Assembly (NCBI GenBank): GCA_010015655.1
Contig: ML976720.1
Location: 238,111 to 302,110 of the forward strand
Source of the DNA: Bimuria novae-zelandiae CBS 107.79
Lineage: Eukaryota > Ascomycota > Dothideomycetes > Pleosporales > Didymosphaeriaceae
Length of the DNA: 64,000 nucleotides
Reading direction: 5' to 3'
The notes beneath the pieces are model-generated. The model was not told the DNA's origin. It was given only the letters and a program-made list of their open reading frames with translations, and searched no databases. This document shows, piece by piece, positions 30,809 to 44,496 of this stretch; position 1 is the stretch's first letter; every line of letters begins with the position of its first letter. A program made the translations under genes and the position numbers.

Positions 30809-31532
30809 GGTGCTGTTGTAGCGGAGCATGTATCTGAGACTGCGCGCTGCTGCAAAGCGCCAGCTGAACCTCAGGCTGGCGGTCACGGGCAGGTGTGTGG
30901 GCTAGACTGAAAGGCTGAGGCTGAGGCTGAGGAGGCCGCCGGCATGGCCTTGCCCGAGTGGCTCGCCCCCTCGCTGTTGGCATGCCGCTGGAACTTAAGA
31001 CACCTGGCAACAAAGCCTCTAAAAATAGCTATTATGTGACCGTTCGTAGGCGCTTCCAGAAGAGGTAAGGCTTCAAGCATTATTAAATAACGTTACATTA
31101 GTTACATCCAAGTAATCGTGCTAGCTTTCTTTACAGCAGCTCGCTTAAATGCACGCTTAAAGACCCTGTAGATCAATCACTACAGATAAATTCGGAATTA
31201 ATGTTTGCATGTGCTGAATGCTACGATAAGCTCGATACATGTTCCCATTAAGGATAGGTATCGTCCAAAACTCCCGAGGAGTCGAAAAACGTTAGTGGCG
31301 GCAGCTATGCAGGGGTTAGAAGCCGAGATGGTTTTAGAGACTGCAAACAGAATCATCAACAAGTATACTCAAGCCGTCGTAATTTTTGCTTTACAGGCTA
31401 GCTATAGGAACAGAAATAGCTAGAAAAGGCCCCCATTTAACTATAAGATTATATAGTTATGTTATAAAAAAATATGACGTTCGGAAGCTCGGTTCATTTC
31501 GGCGTGGGGTGTTTTTCGACTAATAGTGATGG
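30809..31532. other. Upstream flank of the NLR pseudogene
   Basis: GC-normal to about 31070, then AT-richer. It should contain the former NLR promoter. Only frames under 80 codons occur, mostly shadows on both strands. No other gene or element is supported. Confidence 0.35.
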
Positions 31533-31878
31533 TGTCAGATTGGAGGGGTAATCTGATGAGATGAAAAGATGATGATTGATTGAGATGAATTGAGGTATGA
31601 ATTCTGTGTTAATTGTGTCCTCTTTCCTAAGAGGTCTAGGACTCTGCCTTTTATCTTTAGGTTACCTGCCTAGATATCCCTTATTTTATTCCTTGCGTCA
31701 TTCCTTGCGCGTTAAGCAAGGGCGGAATGCAAGGGCGGAATGCAAGAGCGTAAGTGCGCCAGCCTCCTTGCATATGCAAAGGACCATGTGATTAGACACA
31801 CCCCCTTAGCATGGGCGGAATGTACGGGCGTAAGTGCGCCAGCCTCCTTGCAGATGCAAAGGGCCATGTAATCGGACA
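31533..31878 (-). mobile_element. Internally deleted Copia-type LTR element (family E)
   Basis: A 346-bp sequence bounded by the family-E LTR ends (TGTCAGATT... and ...ATCGGACA on plus). It is flanked by a perfect duplication GATGG (31528-31532 and 31879-31883). From the plus-strand left it holds a full LTR (to about 31797), a CACCCCCTTAGC polypurine-tract complement, then only the outer end of the second LTR. Almost all of the coding interior and most of one LTR are gone, yet both outer ends and the duplication remain. Confidence 0.82.
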
Positions 31879-31883
31879 GATGG

Positions 31884-32846
31884 ACGTTAGCTAACTTCTA
31901 GCGTAATAATAGCTTATTACTAAAAGCTTATATAACGTTAGTAGAGTAGAATTTTTCGCAGAGTCTTATTAATCTTATACTTTTGCTAATATATAATTAT
32001 TAGTAGTAAATTAATTATTATAAATTATTTTATAATAACTAAAAGCTTATAGTTTACCTTTTTATAGATATTATCCTCTTTATCCTTATAGCTATATTAC
32101 TATGCTACGTCTAAAATAAGGATAGCTATTACTATATTAGTAAAGAGCTTTAAGTCCCTAAATAACTTACTATTAGTGTTACGATCCAGAAGTCGACGGT
32201 GGGACAACGGGCCTTATGACGGCACTCGGGCCCCACCTTAGGCTTACGTAACGTCCTAGGCTGTTTCAGACGCCAAGACCATAGGACACTATAGGACCAC
32301 GTGACCCCAATCACGTAACGTTCCAGATTATCCCATGGGATCCCACGGTGCCAGGATATGAGACATTATGGGATTCTCTGGGACGAGGAGGATATATATA
32401 TACAGGATAGTTTCCTTTGTTATACTCCTTATTGTTAACTTATATATCTTCTATGCGAGTACGTTCTTCTAGATAGACTAATAGTTATTTTATTTTATTA
32501 TAAAATTAAATTATTTAGTCTTGCGCTAAGTGTCGCATTAACTTATATTACTAAATAATTTATAAAGCACTACGATACCTTACCACCCTAACCTAAATTA
32601 AAACAAGGTGTGAGCGCCTTATAACAATTAGCATCTAAAGCGCCTTTTAAAGTTAAGATTATTATAGTATTTTATACCTATCTTAGTAAGCTACAGGCCT
32701 TAAGTTTTTATTTTAACGTTAATTAGACTTACCTTTAGTATAATAAGAAATTCGTAAAGGCCTTATAAGTTAAGTATAAAGTTTAGGATGAGGCATAAAT
32801 ACTAAGTAAATATAAAATTACGTCTATTTAGGCGTATAGTGTAGAG
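31884..32846 (+). mobile_element. Old Gypsy gag fragment hosting a solo LTR
   Basis: AT-rich RIP-treated DNA surrounds the solo LTR at 32177-32636. On the right (32642-32840), plus-strand translation with stops ignored resembles a Ty3/Gypsy capsid segment (YLSKLQALSFYFNVN..., YNKKFV). Sequence to the left reads less clearly. It appears to be a remnant of an older Gypsy element into or next to which element B inserted. Confidence 0.45.
32177..32636 (+). repeat. Solo Gypsy LTR with duplication ATTAG
   Basis: This 460-bp LTR starts TGTTACGATCC and ends CCTTATAACA. It is flanked by ATTAG at 32172-32176 and 32637-32641. Its 3' half (GTTAACTTATATATCTTC...GCGAGTACGTTC) is shared with the element B LTRs, while its 5' half differs, so it is a sister subfamily. 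It is partly RIP-affected, with a GC-normal 5' half. Confidence 0.85.
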
Positions 32847-33538
32847 TGTTACGAGCTCAAGGAATCTAAATCGTGGCACCACAACAAATAGATGCAGAGA
32901 GATGGATAAGGTTGTACTATAGCTAGCCTACGAAAACTCGCGGGGCTACTTAGGTTAGCCAAGGTCACGTGATCCCCATCCGACAGTAGCTCCGGATCAG
33001 AGTGATCCGCTAAGGGGATTGGATTACTCAGGTATAAAGGAAGAAATAAACTAGTATATAGGGTAATAATTCTCCTATTATTATTTCTCTTTCTTATAGT
33101 TAACTTATATATCGTCTGCACGAGTACGTTCTCTATATAAATTAATAGTTATTTTATTTATTATAAGATTAGATTATACAGCTACGCGCTAAGTTATTAT
33201 ATTGACTTATATTATTAAATAATTTATAAAGTGCTACTTTTGCTTTATTATCCTAATTTAGATTAGACTAACGTGTAAGCGTTTTTAATTACCTTATAGT
33301 ATAATAACTAAACTAAGCACGACTCTAATTATTTTAATAATTAAGCATATTACTACCTCAAGCCCTCCAACTACTACGGCCTAAAACGTAACTATTAAAT
33401 AAGTAAAGTAGATTAAGGAATTATAAAAGCTTATAAAATATCTAACTAGCTAAGTTATAGCAACCCCTAAATAATAGCCTAAAATATCCTTGCCTAATCC
33501 TTACAATAAATAGAAGGGACCAGGGACGTTCCTTACTA

Positions 33539-35270
33539 TAAAGGGTAACTAGAAAATGTCGTTCCGTCACATGACATGCCTAGACGCTAAAAAGACGCTA
33601 GGCGATAGAGCCTCCGGCCCTCCGACGCTTTGCGAGGCGTCGTCACCTACACTTCAACACCTACTTTCTTACTTAATATGACTGATTTACGCCTTAAAAA
33701 AGGTCCTGTAGCATTCTCCGACTCTCAAATAGGTGCTCTTATTGTTTTCAGGCGTCACTACGGCCTCAGTTTCCCCGAAATATCGACTGTTTTGGGCATC
33801 ACCGACTCAGCCGCTGGCAAAGCATATAGACGCGTCGAGAACGCTGCTGAAGGCGATTCTCTACAAGCCCTTCTCGTTGCTGCGCCTACTAGTAGAGGCC
33901 AGCGTACAGGACGCAAACCAAAGGTACGCGATGGAACATCGCTAAGCGCAGAGCTGAGGCATAACATTATACTATTTGGCACTTATCGCGCCCATGAAGT
34001 AGTCCAACACGTCTGCGCCGAAGCAGGCATCATGCTCACAGAAAAGACTGTCCTGAACATTGCTAGGGAGCACCGCGACGAGCAGCATCCGTACGCAATA
34101 ACTCGCGGAGTACGGCCTAAAAAACCTGCGCTCGACACCAACGACGAGGACGAGCGATTAGAGTACTGTGCCTGGCTCAAGGCTGAGTACAACCTACACT
34201 TTCCACGCCTCATCTTTGTGTGCTACGACGTGACCTCAAAGTCCATTGGCGGCAGCAATATACGTGGCGGCAAGCAGAGAATCTCGCGTCCAGTTGGCGA
34301 GACAGTAACCTCTACGCAGCGCCTGCCACGCCGCCAAAATTCAACCTTATGATCTGCGCTGCTACGTCAACAGACACCACCTGCGCCTACCTACGGCCCT
34401 GCCTTGTTTGGGCACAAGACGACGATGAGAGCCGCGAGGACCTTATACAACGCGTCGCTCACGTAAATAAGCAGGCCTAACAAGCTCTACAGGTCAAGCA
34501 GGCTCAGGCGACTATCGCTGGCACGAACGAAGAGCGGCAACTACGCGAGGTTAACCTCAATATTGCGCACAATAACAGACAACGTTTGGCCGCCAATAAG
34601 GCAGCAGGCAAGAAAGGCGGAGCTCTCCGCGCAGGTATTAAGAAACCACTCACCCCTGAAAGATTCTTTAAAACAGAGGAGTTTGTATACAAAGGAGGGA
34701 AGGGCATGAACAGCATCTGGTACGCGGAGAACGTTTTAAAGAAGCACCTATTTCCTTACTATTGCGCTGTACGCGATAACAACCCAGGCGCAATCATCTA
34801 TTTAATTCAAGAAAACGTACATCTCCACACACTTGGCCTACGTTACTGCCAGCCAGAGATCGAAGCGTTAGGAATCAAGTTCGGTCCTCACCCTCCAAAT
34901 TCACCTAATTTACACCCAATTGAGCGCTGCTTTAGGCGACTAGAAGGTTTTCTAGCGAGTTACGAATGCCTCTCAGCTTCCAAGCAGGCCAAAAAGGCTG
35001 CTGAACAGTATATACAGAATATATGGCAGAAGGACGAGGATCATAGGCAATACATGGCCAAGAAGCTTCATCCTTCCTACTTTCTGCACATTGCAGAGCA
35101 ATGTGAGCAGGCAGGTGGCCAGAACAACTTTACAGCATAATCAGAACATCTTGTTTTGGAGTATTTGCGCCTATTTTTCGATGAAAATAGGATGCGCGAT
35201 TTTTGGTGTTGGAACCCCTACGAATATCTCTGCAGCACGTGACGGAACGACATTTTCCCATTACCCTTTG
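33539..35270 (+). mobile_element. Tc1/mariner-type transposon inserted in B
   Basis: TIRs of about 37 bp (right end reads CAAAGGGTAATGGGAAAATG inward; the left end has a few changes) bound 1732 bp. A TA duplication lies at 33537-33538 and 35271-35272. Composition is normal in contrast to the RIP-treated surroundings, so it arrived after B was mutated. It is related to the miniature element at 18363-18871. Confidence 0.9.
33678..35140 (+). pseudogene. Tc1/mariner transposase, frameshifted
   Basis: It starts at ATG 33678 (MTDLRLKKGPVAFSDSQI), with an HTH DNA-binding N-terminus to about codon 75. The first catalytic Asp lies in LIFVCYDVTSKS. The frame is lost near 34310-34340 and resumes in another frame (PPKFNLMICAA). 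A TAA at about 34478 breaks it again, and it is then open to 35140, ending GGQNNFTA. The second catalytic motif reads LIQENVHLH, with Glu where the family has Asp (QDN). The third reads SPNLHPIERCF and keeps the Glu. The copy is defective, but mutations are few and not RIP-like. Confidence 0.8.
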
Positions 35271-38235
35271 TAAAATAAAGTTATATATTTATTATAACTA
35301 AAAGAAGTTCCTAACGGAATAGGACTAAATTCTAGTAATAGGCATAAATATAAAAGGCAAGGCTAACTAATAGATACACCCTATAACAAAGTAATATCTA
35401 GAGCATAACGGCGACCTGGACAAGTGTAAAGAACACCTAAAAGAAGCCTTTACTAACTAGAGTATATTTAAGAAAGCTCTAGACAAAATATTTAGTACTA
35501 TTAATAAAGAGCACTAGACTAAACTATAGCTATAATATTTATACTAAATAAAGTTAGTTGATAACTATATAATTAAATTTAAATAACTCTAATCCCTAAT
35601 TGACGAGGACAAGTCGCTACTTATAGTTATATGCTATAATAGCTTAAAAGAAGAAGTTAAGGACATGCTAGTCTATACCTTAAAAGCTATTTAGCAAAAA
35701 AAAAACTATAAACTAATACCTAATAAGCTTATAATTAACTTTAGGAACAACGCCAAGAACGTAGGGATAAAAAATAAAGGTTTATAAAAAAGAAATTTTT
35801 TATTCTTATCTACCTAAAATTAGATTTAGATAAAGATATTATTATAACTAATAAAGCACGTTAGCACAAGAAGTAAGCTAATAAGGATAAAAAGCCTAAA
35901 TAAGCTAAGTAAAGCAAAAGTGTTATCTCTTATAAAGTAAAATAATAATAATTTAAGGATAAAGTATGCCTTTGCTGCGGAGAATAAAGGCACTTTATAA
36001 AAAACTATAAAAAATAAAAATAAAAGTTAATAACTAACCTCCTTAATATAGTAATAGCTACATTTCCCTAGCTATAGATAAGGAAGATCTTACATAAAAG
36101 ATTCTTAACTTAATAAAATAGGTAGAGGAACGAACAGTTCTATAAAAATATAAATTTTTTAGTTAACTAGTAAACGGAATATGCTAGGTATATAATAATA
36201 AAATATATTTCCTACCTTAGTATACTAAGAAAATAATTATGTAAGAACTACACGCTTAAGACGCTTACTAGCTAGTTAAGAAACTATAAGGGGTCCTGGT
36301 ACGTTACTTATACTAAATTATAATAGTTAAGTAATATACACGCGCGGAATAGTAATAATACATAAAAAATAAGCTAAAGTAGCTTATATCCCTAAAGACC
36401 TAGACTATCATTAACTAAGTAAGAATTAGTACAGGGTACTTAATAACTACTATAAATAATTTCTACTTTTTTAGACAAAATACTATAAGTAGAATAGTTA
36501 GAACTAATATTTTAAGAATACTTATAATATCTACGCCTACTAAAAGTATATAACTAGATAGTTTCCGTAAGGCATGGACCCTCGCAACCCTAAGAATATT
36601 ATAAGAGTAACCTAAATAGGACAGGAAAAACCCTACTTATCTATCTTATAAGATAAGTATAGTCCTTAGTACTTTATATATTTAAGTTTATAAGACAAAG
36701 TAGCTTCCTCTAAGGACTAATTAAGCTATTATAAGCTTATAATATATAAGTGCCTAACTTTAAATTACTCCTAGCACGGGATCTTCGGAGTATATAAAGC
36801 TAATAAAATAAAAAAGGCCTATAAGCTATACTACTAAGAATATAAGTAGTATAAGGGCTAAGAAATTTTAAAGTTAGCATAAATTAAAGATTAGATCTAG
36901 GAGACTATAGGCGCGAATAGCAAACTAAAGAATTTAAAAAACTAGGATACTACTAGGTAACGAGCTAGATTAGTAATAGTGCTATCTTTATAGCTTATTA
37001 AGCAGACACTAATAGAGTGGAAGAACGCTTAATTAAGACTATTATAATATATAGGTGTTATATAAAAGTACTTATTAACTTAGGGATAAACGCGTATTTA
37101 ATTTCTCTTAAAGTAGTTAAAAAATATAATATACCCTATTATAATAAAAGAATACTATTTTAAATAGGACTCCTGAATAGGACCTAATAATAAAGATATA
37201 GTAATAGTTAGCTACGCCTAGAGACGGCGCTAGTGTAAGTTAATATTAAAGGCTTAGAAAGCCAACATCTATTTACTATTATAAAAATAAGTAATATAAA
37301 AGCTATTATTGGATGTAAATAGCTCGAACTACATAATCTATAGATAGATTGGATAGTAAGGACAATCCTACCCGGGAATCCGCTAGTAATAGCCTAAGGG
37401 GAGTCTTGGTAGAGGGGAACCCTCTAGGAACCTTAGAAGAGAAAAGAGAACCACGCACCTATAATATAAGAAATATTAACCTACGCGATAAATAAAATTT
37501 TTAAGTAGTACTTAAAGTAGGTATGCTACTTATAAATTATATTAACTAAAATAGCTAATAAAGACCCTAGTCTATTACTAGAATACTAAGAATTTATAGA
37601 CTTATTTAAGAAATATAATAAGACTATCTTGCCTAAATACTAAGCGTGGGATTATAAAATACTACTAATAAAAAGAGTAAAACTATAGCTAAAGCGCTTA
37701 TAACTTTTTACTTATAAGAGAAAAAAAAAGAGCTTAAGAAGCTATTAGAGAAGAATCTCTACTCTAAGAAATAAAGGCCTAGTTAGAGCCTTATAGCTTT
37801 TCTTATACTCTTTATACCTAAGAAAGATAGTTAGCTATAACTCTATATAAATCATAGATCGCTAAATACTATAATAATTAAAAACTAGTACCTATTAATA
37901 CTAATAATAGAGCTTATAGATTAACTCTAAAGAGCTAAATAGTTTACTAAATTTAATATTTAGGATAAATTCTATAGAATATAAATTATAAAAAGATATA
38001 AGTAAAAGATACCCTTTTGCACACAATATAGCCTTTTTAAATATATAGTTGTGCTAATAAGACTAATAAACGTCCAGCAACCTTCTAAGAACTTATAAAT
38101 TAAGTATTACACGAATATTTAGACGTATTCTGCACGGCATACCTCGATGACATATTGATATACTCGAGCGGGATACTGGAAGAACACAAGGAACATGTTC
38201 GCAAGGTGTTGCGAAAGTTGCAAGAATATCAATTG

Positions 38236-38657
38236 TGTTAGGATCTGTATTTAGCATCACCAGGCTAACATTCTGAGACGGACAAGGTCTTATGGGAGCC
38301 AATGGTGGCACAGCAATAGGCAGGTCACGTGACTGCTCGAAGCGCTCAAAGCGAGCAAGTCGAGCAGGTGCATAAGGCCAAGGCTGTGCTCGCTCTGCTC
38401 GAGTCGAGCAAGTCGAGCATGCTAAGTATATAGGAACATAAGGATAGACTCTTCCACCTCGTGTTCAACCTGTTTATCAATCTATCGTTTGGATCTAAAT
38501 AAGCAACTTTATTAATTTAATTATACTATACACACCTTTAATACTAACACCCCTTTAATACGCGCAAGCTATTAAGACCCCTTATCCTATTATTACTACT
38601 CTTGCCCGAGAACTAACCTTAGCCCCTTAAGGATTAGCTACCCTATTAGACTTAACA
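38236..38657 (+). repeat. Element D left LTR
   Basis: A 422-bp LTR containing CTCGAGTCGAGCAAGTCGAGC-type repeats and a GTATATAGG TATA-like segment. It matches the right LTR apart from RIP-type transitions and lacks the right LTR's 53-bp tandem duplication. Confidence 0.9.
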
Positions 38658-41600
38658 TCTTAAACACCCTTAACATAAGCGGATACGATAACCTTTCCAA
38701 CACGCCAATAGGCACCCCTAAGGATAGTATTACAACTATTAAGGGAGGTACCTTTAGTAAACTTAACTTCTTTTATAAAGACTATAAGTAAACGGAACTT
38801 TAAATCTTGCAACTCAACTTATACTTCCACGAAATAAAGAACAAGGACTAGGACGACGCTAATAAGACCATGTTCGCTGCAACCTTTATAAAAGGAAATG
38901 CTTTAAAATAGATTCGACCTTATCTTAACTAATATCTAGCTAGAGACAACAACACCGATGACGTAACCAACTAGATTATAGAAGACTACAATAAGTTCTG
39001 CGAGAAAGTTAAATAGTACTTTAAAGTTACAAACTAAGAAGCTATTGCTAAGCAAGCTATCTAAAGCCTCAGACAGGTACGCTCTATAGCAGAATACGAC
39101 TCTAAATTCTGCAAGTATGCAGACTAAATTAACTAAAATAACGCTACCCTTATAGTAATATATTGCAAAGGACTAAAAAAGACCGTGCGCGAGGAACTCC
39201 TACGCACTAAAGCTAAGACTAATATATTAGAAGAACTATCTAAGGAAGCAATTCGAATCGACGAAGCATGGTACGAGCTAGAACGCGACCTACGCTGGAA
39301 CTAATCTTAAGAATATATAAAACTACCCGCAAAGACTAACTACCAACTAAGGTAGCAACGAGACAACTATAGACCGCAACCTATAGAAGGAATCCACTAC
39401 GGACAGCTCAACGTCATAATTAAAAAGAAAGGAAGAGGAACAGGCTCTTACCAGCTAAAAGACAACAAGCGTATCTTAGATAGAACCTAACGCTAAGAAA
39501 CCAAGACATGCACTTACTTTACATGTAATAAACTAGGTTACATTACCAGGAACTGCAGATCTAAGAACAAGATTATTAGATAGTTAAACGTACTATCCGT
39601 CAATAAAGAAAAAACCACTAACAAAGAATAGCAGGTAATAGACGCCATTAAGCAGATTAACATCTATAACGAAGAATTAGAACAATTAGAATTACCTAAC
39701 TTACGACTCTATAAGGATGCACACGAAAGTTCGGACAATAAAGGAAAGGAGAAGGAACTAATACCTTAATCTCTTATACCTTACTCTAGCTAGAGTAAAC
39801 CTGTTACTAGCAAGACAACAAATGTTTTTGACTTCTTAGAAAAACACTAACCAAAAGAAGGAGATTTTAGGTTTACAGCGATAAAATAACAAGACTACGC
39901 AGAAGCATTTTTTCACGCTTATTAACCTAACCTAGTTAGTAAAGCGGCACGAGAAATGGCGGACCACCGCTACGCCTATAAAGATCCTAAGAAGAAATAC
40001 CCAAACAAAAACCCAAACTACAAACCACAGTACGACCTGGACCACCGTAATCCTACGCATAAGACCATACGATAGACCCTCTATAAAGAAGACTAATGTA
40101 CTATTTATTACTAAGCTAAGGAATACAGTTACTTTCCCCGAACGTATTAATAATATAGATAAGAGTAGTTTAACTGCCCTATCGCCTATTATAACGTTCA
40201 CCTTTAGGACAAGCGCAAAACGCGATACTTTCTACACCTTAACTAAGCGTTAAACTAAGTAATATTGCTACTAGTTAATAGAAAATGTGCATCTAACAAG
40301 TGGCAAACATGCTTACACCCTAATTATAAGGAACACAAAAAGCAAAAAGAAAAGCATAGGTTTAATCGCATACTAAAAGGGACTACGACCCTCAGGATTA
40401 AAACGGTATAGAAGGAAGAAAACGATAAAGCTCTCCTAAAAAAGGCCTAGCAGCAGCCTTAGGAGAAGAAGAAGGAAGGACACCTTAATTCCACAAAGCT
40501 ACCCACAGATAAGATATTTTTTTTAGACCTAGGCTTAGAAGGGAAGACGCCTTTAGAGAGCTAAATGCCATTAATAGTCAAGCACTAATTAAGCTACCAG
40601 TTTAGCTTAAAAAAACATAGATAAAGGCCATGCTAGATTTAGGAGCATAATAAAGCTATATCTCGCGAAAGGCACTTAATAGAGCAGGACTCTATAAGCG
40701 TTAGAAGGCAGAAGCTTATGTTATCCATGTTACAAATAGACACCTAATGCCAGGCATGCCACAAGTCGAATACGAGGTCAAGACGACACTCAAGATCCAT
40801 AGACACCAGGAAACGATTACCCTCGATATCCTTAAGGAAGCTAGTCACGATGTAATATTAAGACTAACCTAGTTTAGAAAGCACAACCCTATAATTAATT
40901 AGGAATAATAAACGCTATCCTTTAAGCGCTGCGACTATGCATCGCAAGTAAAGCCTACGCATTAGTAAAATTTAATAGTAGATAAGAGAGCTATTAACAC
41001 TATAGTCTCGAAATTAAAGATCGAGAATAGATTAACCTCGGCAGACGCTAGCAGGAACTACCAGGTCATAGAGCGCAAGACAGTGGATAAGCCAATTCCT
41101 GCGAAGGAAAGAGAGCAACGCACAACCCACGTTATCCCTAAATAGTTTATAGAATAGAGCCATCTGTTTCGAGAAGAGGAAGGAAAAGCAAATCTACCTA
41201 AGCACTAACCCTAAGATTATACGATTAACCTAGAAGAAGGGAAGACGCCACCCTTTAGACCACTATACATAAAATTAGGCAAAGAACTCTAACAAGAAAA
41301 AGAATTCATTAAGACGAACCTAGCAAAAAGATACATACAACTATTAACGTTACTAGCGGCAAGCCTATTCATGTTTATACCTAAGAAGAGCGGCGAACTA
41401 AGGCCCTGCGTGGACTATTAAAAACTTAATAATATAACGATCAAGAATCGCTATCCACTACTAAATATTACAGAACTATAAGACAGGCTAGCACAGGCAA
41501 AGGTATTCACCTCGCTAGACCTACGCGATGGATACCACCTTATCTAGATTAAGAAAGGTAAAGATTAGAAGACAGTATTTAGGTCTTAATATAAACTATT

Positions 41601-44496
41601 TAAGTACACTGTCATGCCATTTAGACTCACGAACGCGCTAGCAACATTTTAAGCGCTTATTAATAACGTACTCTAATATTACCTAGACATCTTTGTTATC
41701 GTATACATAGACGACATCCTAATCTACTCGGACAACCTTAACGACCATGTGGAACATGTTAAGATGGTACTTAGAGAACTTAATAACTTACACCTATAGC
41801 TTAAACTAGAAAAATGCAAGTTCTTTTAGACAGAACTTAAATTCCTAGGACATATTATTAATACAAAAGGAATTAAGGTAAGCCCTAATAAGATTAAATG
41901 CGTTAAGAACTGGCCACGACTAAAAATAGCAAAGAATATCCAAGAATTCTTAGGATTCTATAGATTTAACTAACAATTTATCTAAGATTACGCAAAGATC
42001 ATAATACCCCTTACAAACCTTACTAGGAAGGATACACCCTTCGAATAGACAATAGAATGCGAAGAAGCATTTCAGACACTACGCAAAGTATGTATTAAAC
42101 CACTGGTACTTATGCACTTCTAGGACGGAAAACTAATAAAGATCGAGATAAACGCAAGCGATTTGGCACTAGGAGCATGCGCTAAATAAGAGAAGAATAG
42201 ACATTAGTACCTAATCGCTTACTACTTATGTAAACTTAACGATGCAGAATTATAATACGATATACACGATAAGAAACTATATGTAATTATTAAAGCACTA
42301 AAGCATTAGAGGATCTACGTACATAGCTACTTAGACCTTATAATCTTTATAGACTACAAGAATCTTCTTAGATTCACAACAACTAAAGAATTAACACCTC
42401 GACAAGCGAGATGGGCAGAGACTTTGGGACAATACAAGTTCAAAATCATGTACACTCTAGGTAGAGAAAACGGACGAGCAGACGCTTTAAGCAGACGCAG
42501 CAACCTCGCAAGAGACAAGATTAAAACCTACTTAGCAATTCTAAAATAGAACGATAATAAATTATTAGGACTAACTATAGAACTCAACCAACTCCTCATG
42601 GCAACACGAGAAGTACCCAAGGACTAACAGACGGAAATTATACGGCAATACCACGATAACCCTGTGTACGGACACCCAGGCATCACCAAGACAATGGAAC
42701 TTATCCAACGGAACTATAGCTTTAAAGGAATTAAGGAAGTAGTAACCGAATATATCCGCAAATGCGCAGACTGCCAACGTAATAAACACGCAACACATTG
42801 TAAATACGGAGAAATGTAAGCCATCCAAATACTAACAGCACTATAGGAAGATATCGCTATGGACTTTATAACAGGACTACCTAAGTTAAAAGATCTAGCA
42901 ACAGGAGTAAGCTATAACTCTATATTGGTAATTGTATGCAGATTTACTAAATACGTGGAACTACTACTATGTTAGAAAATGACTATGGCTAAGGAACTCG
43001 CATTTCTTATCCTAGATTAACTTATACGACACCACGGCATACCAAAGACAATTATCAGCGATCGAGACAAACTCTTTATATTAAACTACTAGACAACGCT
43101 TATGGCGCTTATTAGAACGAAACGGAAGCTATTAACAGCCTACTATCTATAAACAGACGGACAAACAGAACGTACGAATTAGACAATTAAAACGTACCTA
43201 CGCATCTACTGTAATAACTAGAAGAATAACTAGATTTCCTTATTACTAATGGCACAACTGGCATATAACAACAAGATATTAGCGGCAACAGGACATACAC
43301 CATTCTATGCAAACCACAGAAGACATCTATATCTCTTTAACCAAGCACTTCCTACGACTATTAGAACAGAAGAAGCCATTAATTTAGCAGAAATAATAAA
43401 GAGGACACACGAACAACTCTGAGAAAACCTTGAGAAAGCTTAATAGCAAGTAATTTCTTACACAAATTAAAAACGAAAAATAGCACTTTAGCTAAAGAAG
43501 GGGGATAAAGCATATCTACTTATAAAGAATCTTTAGACCCAGAAAAAGAAACACAAGAAACTAGACCATGTTAAAATCAGACTATTTTTTATTTCTAAAC
43601 AAGTATCACCGGTTAACTACCAATTAGAATTACCACTAGACGCCAAGATACACCCGGTATTCCATATAGACCGATTGGAACCCGCCGACCTAGAGACACC
43701 AGTCGAGACCACCTTCTATCACCAGCCAGAGGAAGAAAACGAATTCGAAGCTAAATAAATACTACAACACACGGATTAACCACGAACGTATCTTATTAAA
43801 TAGAAGGGATACCTATATAGCAAGAACACATAGGAACCTAAAGAAAACTTAGCAAACTGCAAATAATTGCTCTACTAGTACCACAGGAATATACCTAAGA
43901 GCCGCTCGCGATTATAGGCAAGGTACTAGAGTAATTATCTAATAACCCTAGTGTCGACCACATTAGAGGAGAGAAGCTAATAGTAGCTACTATAGTAGAA
44001 TAGTCCTCTAACGCAGCCTCTGCTTCTAACTCTCTAGTAGCATCTATTTTAGATATAAGGCATTATGCCTTCTTCTTAGCACGCTCCTTAGCCTGCTATA
44101 ATATTTTCTTATTTTGCAAAAGTTAGATTAATACTTTTACTAATAATTTCTTATCCGCATCTACCTTCTTTTTATACTTATTACAAGTCTTGTCTAACAA
44201 TGCCTACGACAAGTTTACGCAAGGCTTTTACGCACGGATACACTTAGAATACTTTAAACAGGCGTTAGGATTAGATAACAGCATAATAACGCACTTAGAG
44301 CTAGAAAGTAAGTAATAATTATAAGAGATAGGATAGATAACACTATTATAGCAAGTTTTAATGCTAAGACGGATAGCGTGGGCTTTAGCGGAAGATATTA
44401 TAGTAAAACGCACTAAGAAGCAGGGTAATCAAACTTTATCTATTTAGTAAGACAGGTTATGTGATTTAGGGACGAATCGTTGGAGAGAGGGGATGA

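Noticed and set aside
31597..31791. 64-codon plus frame
   Set aside because: It lies wholly inside a family-E LTR and has no counterpart in the other copies.
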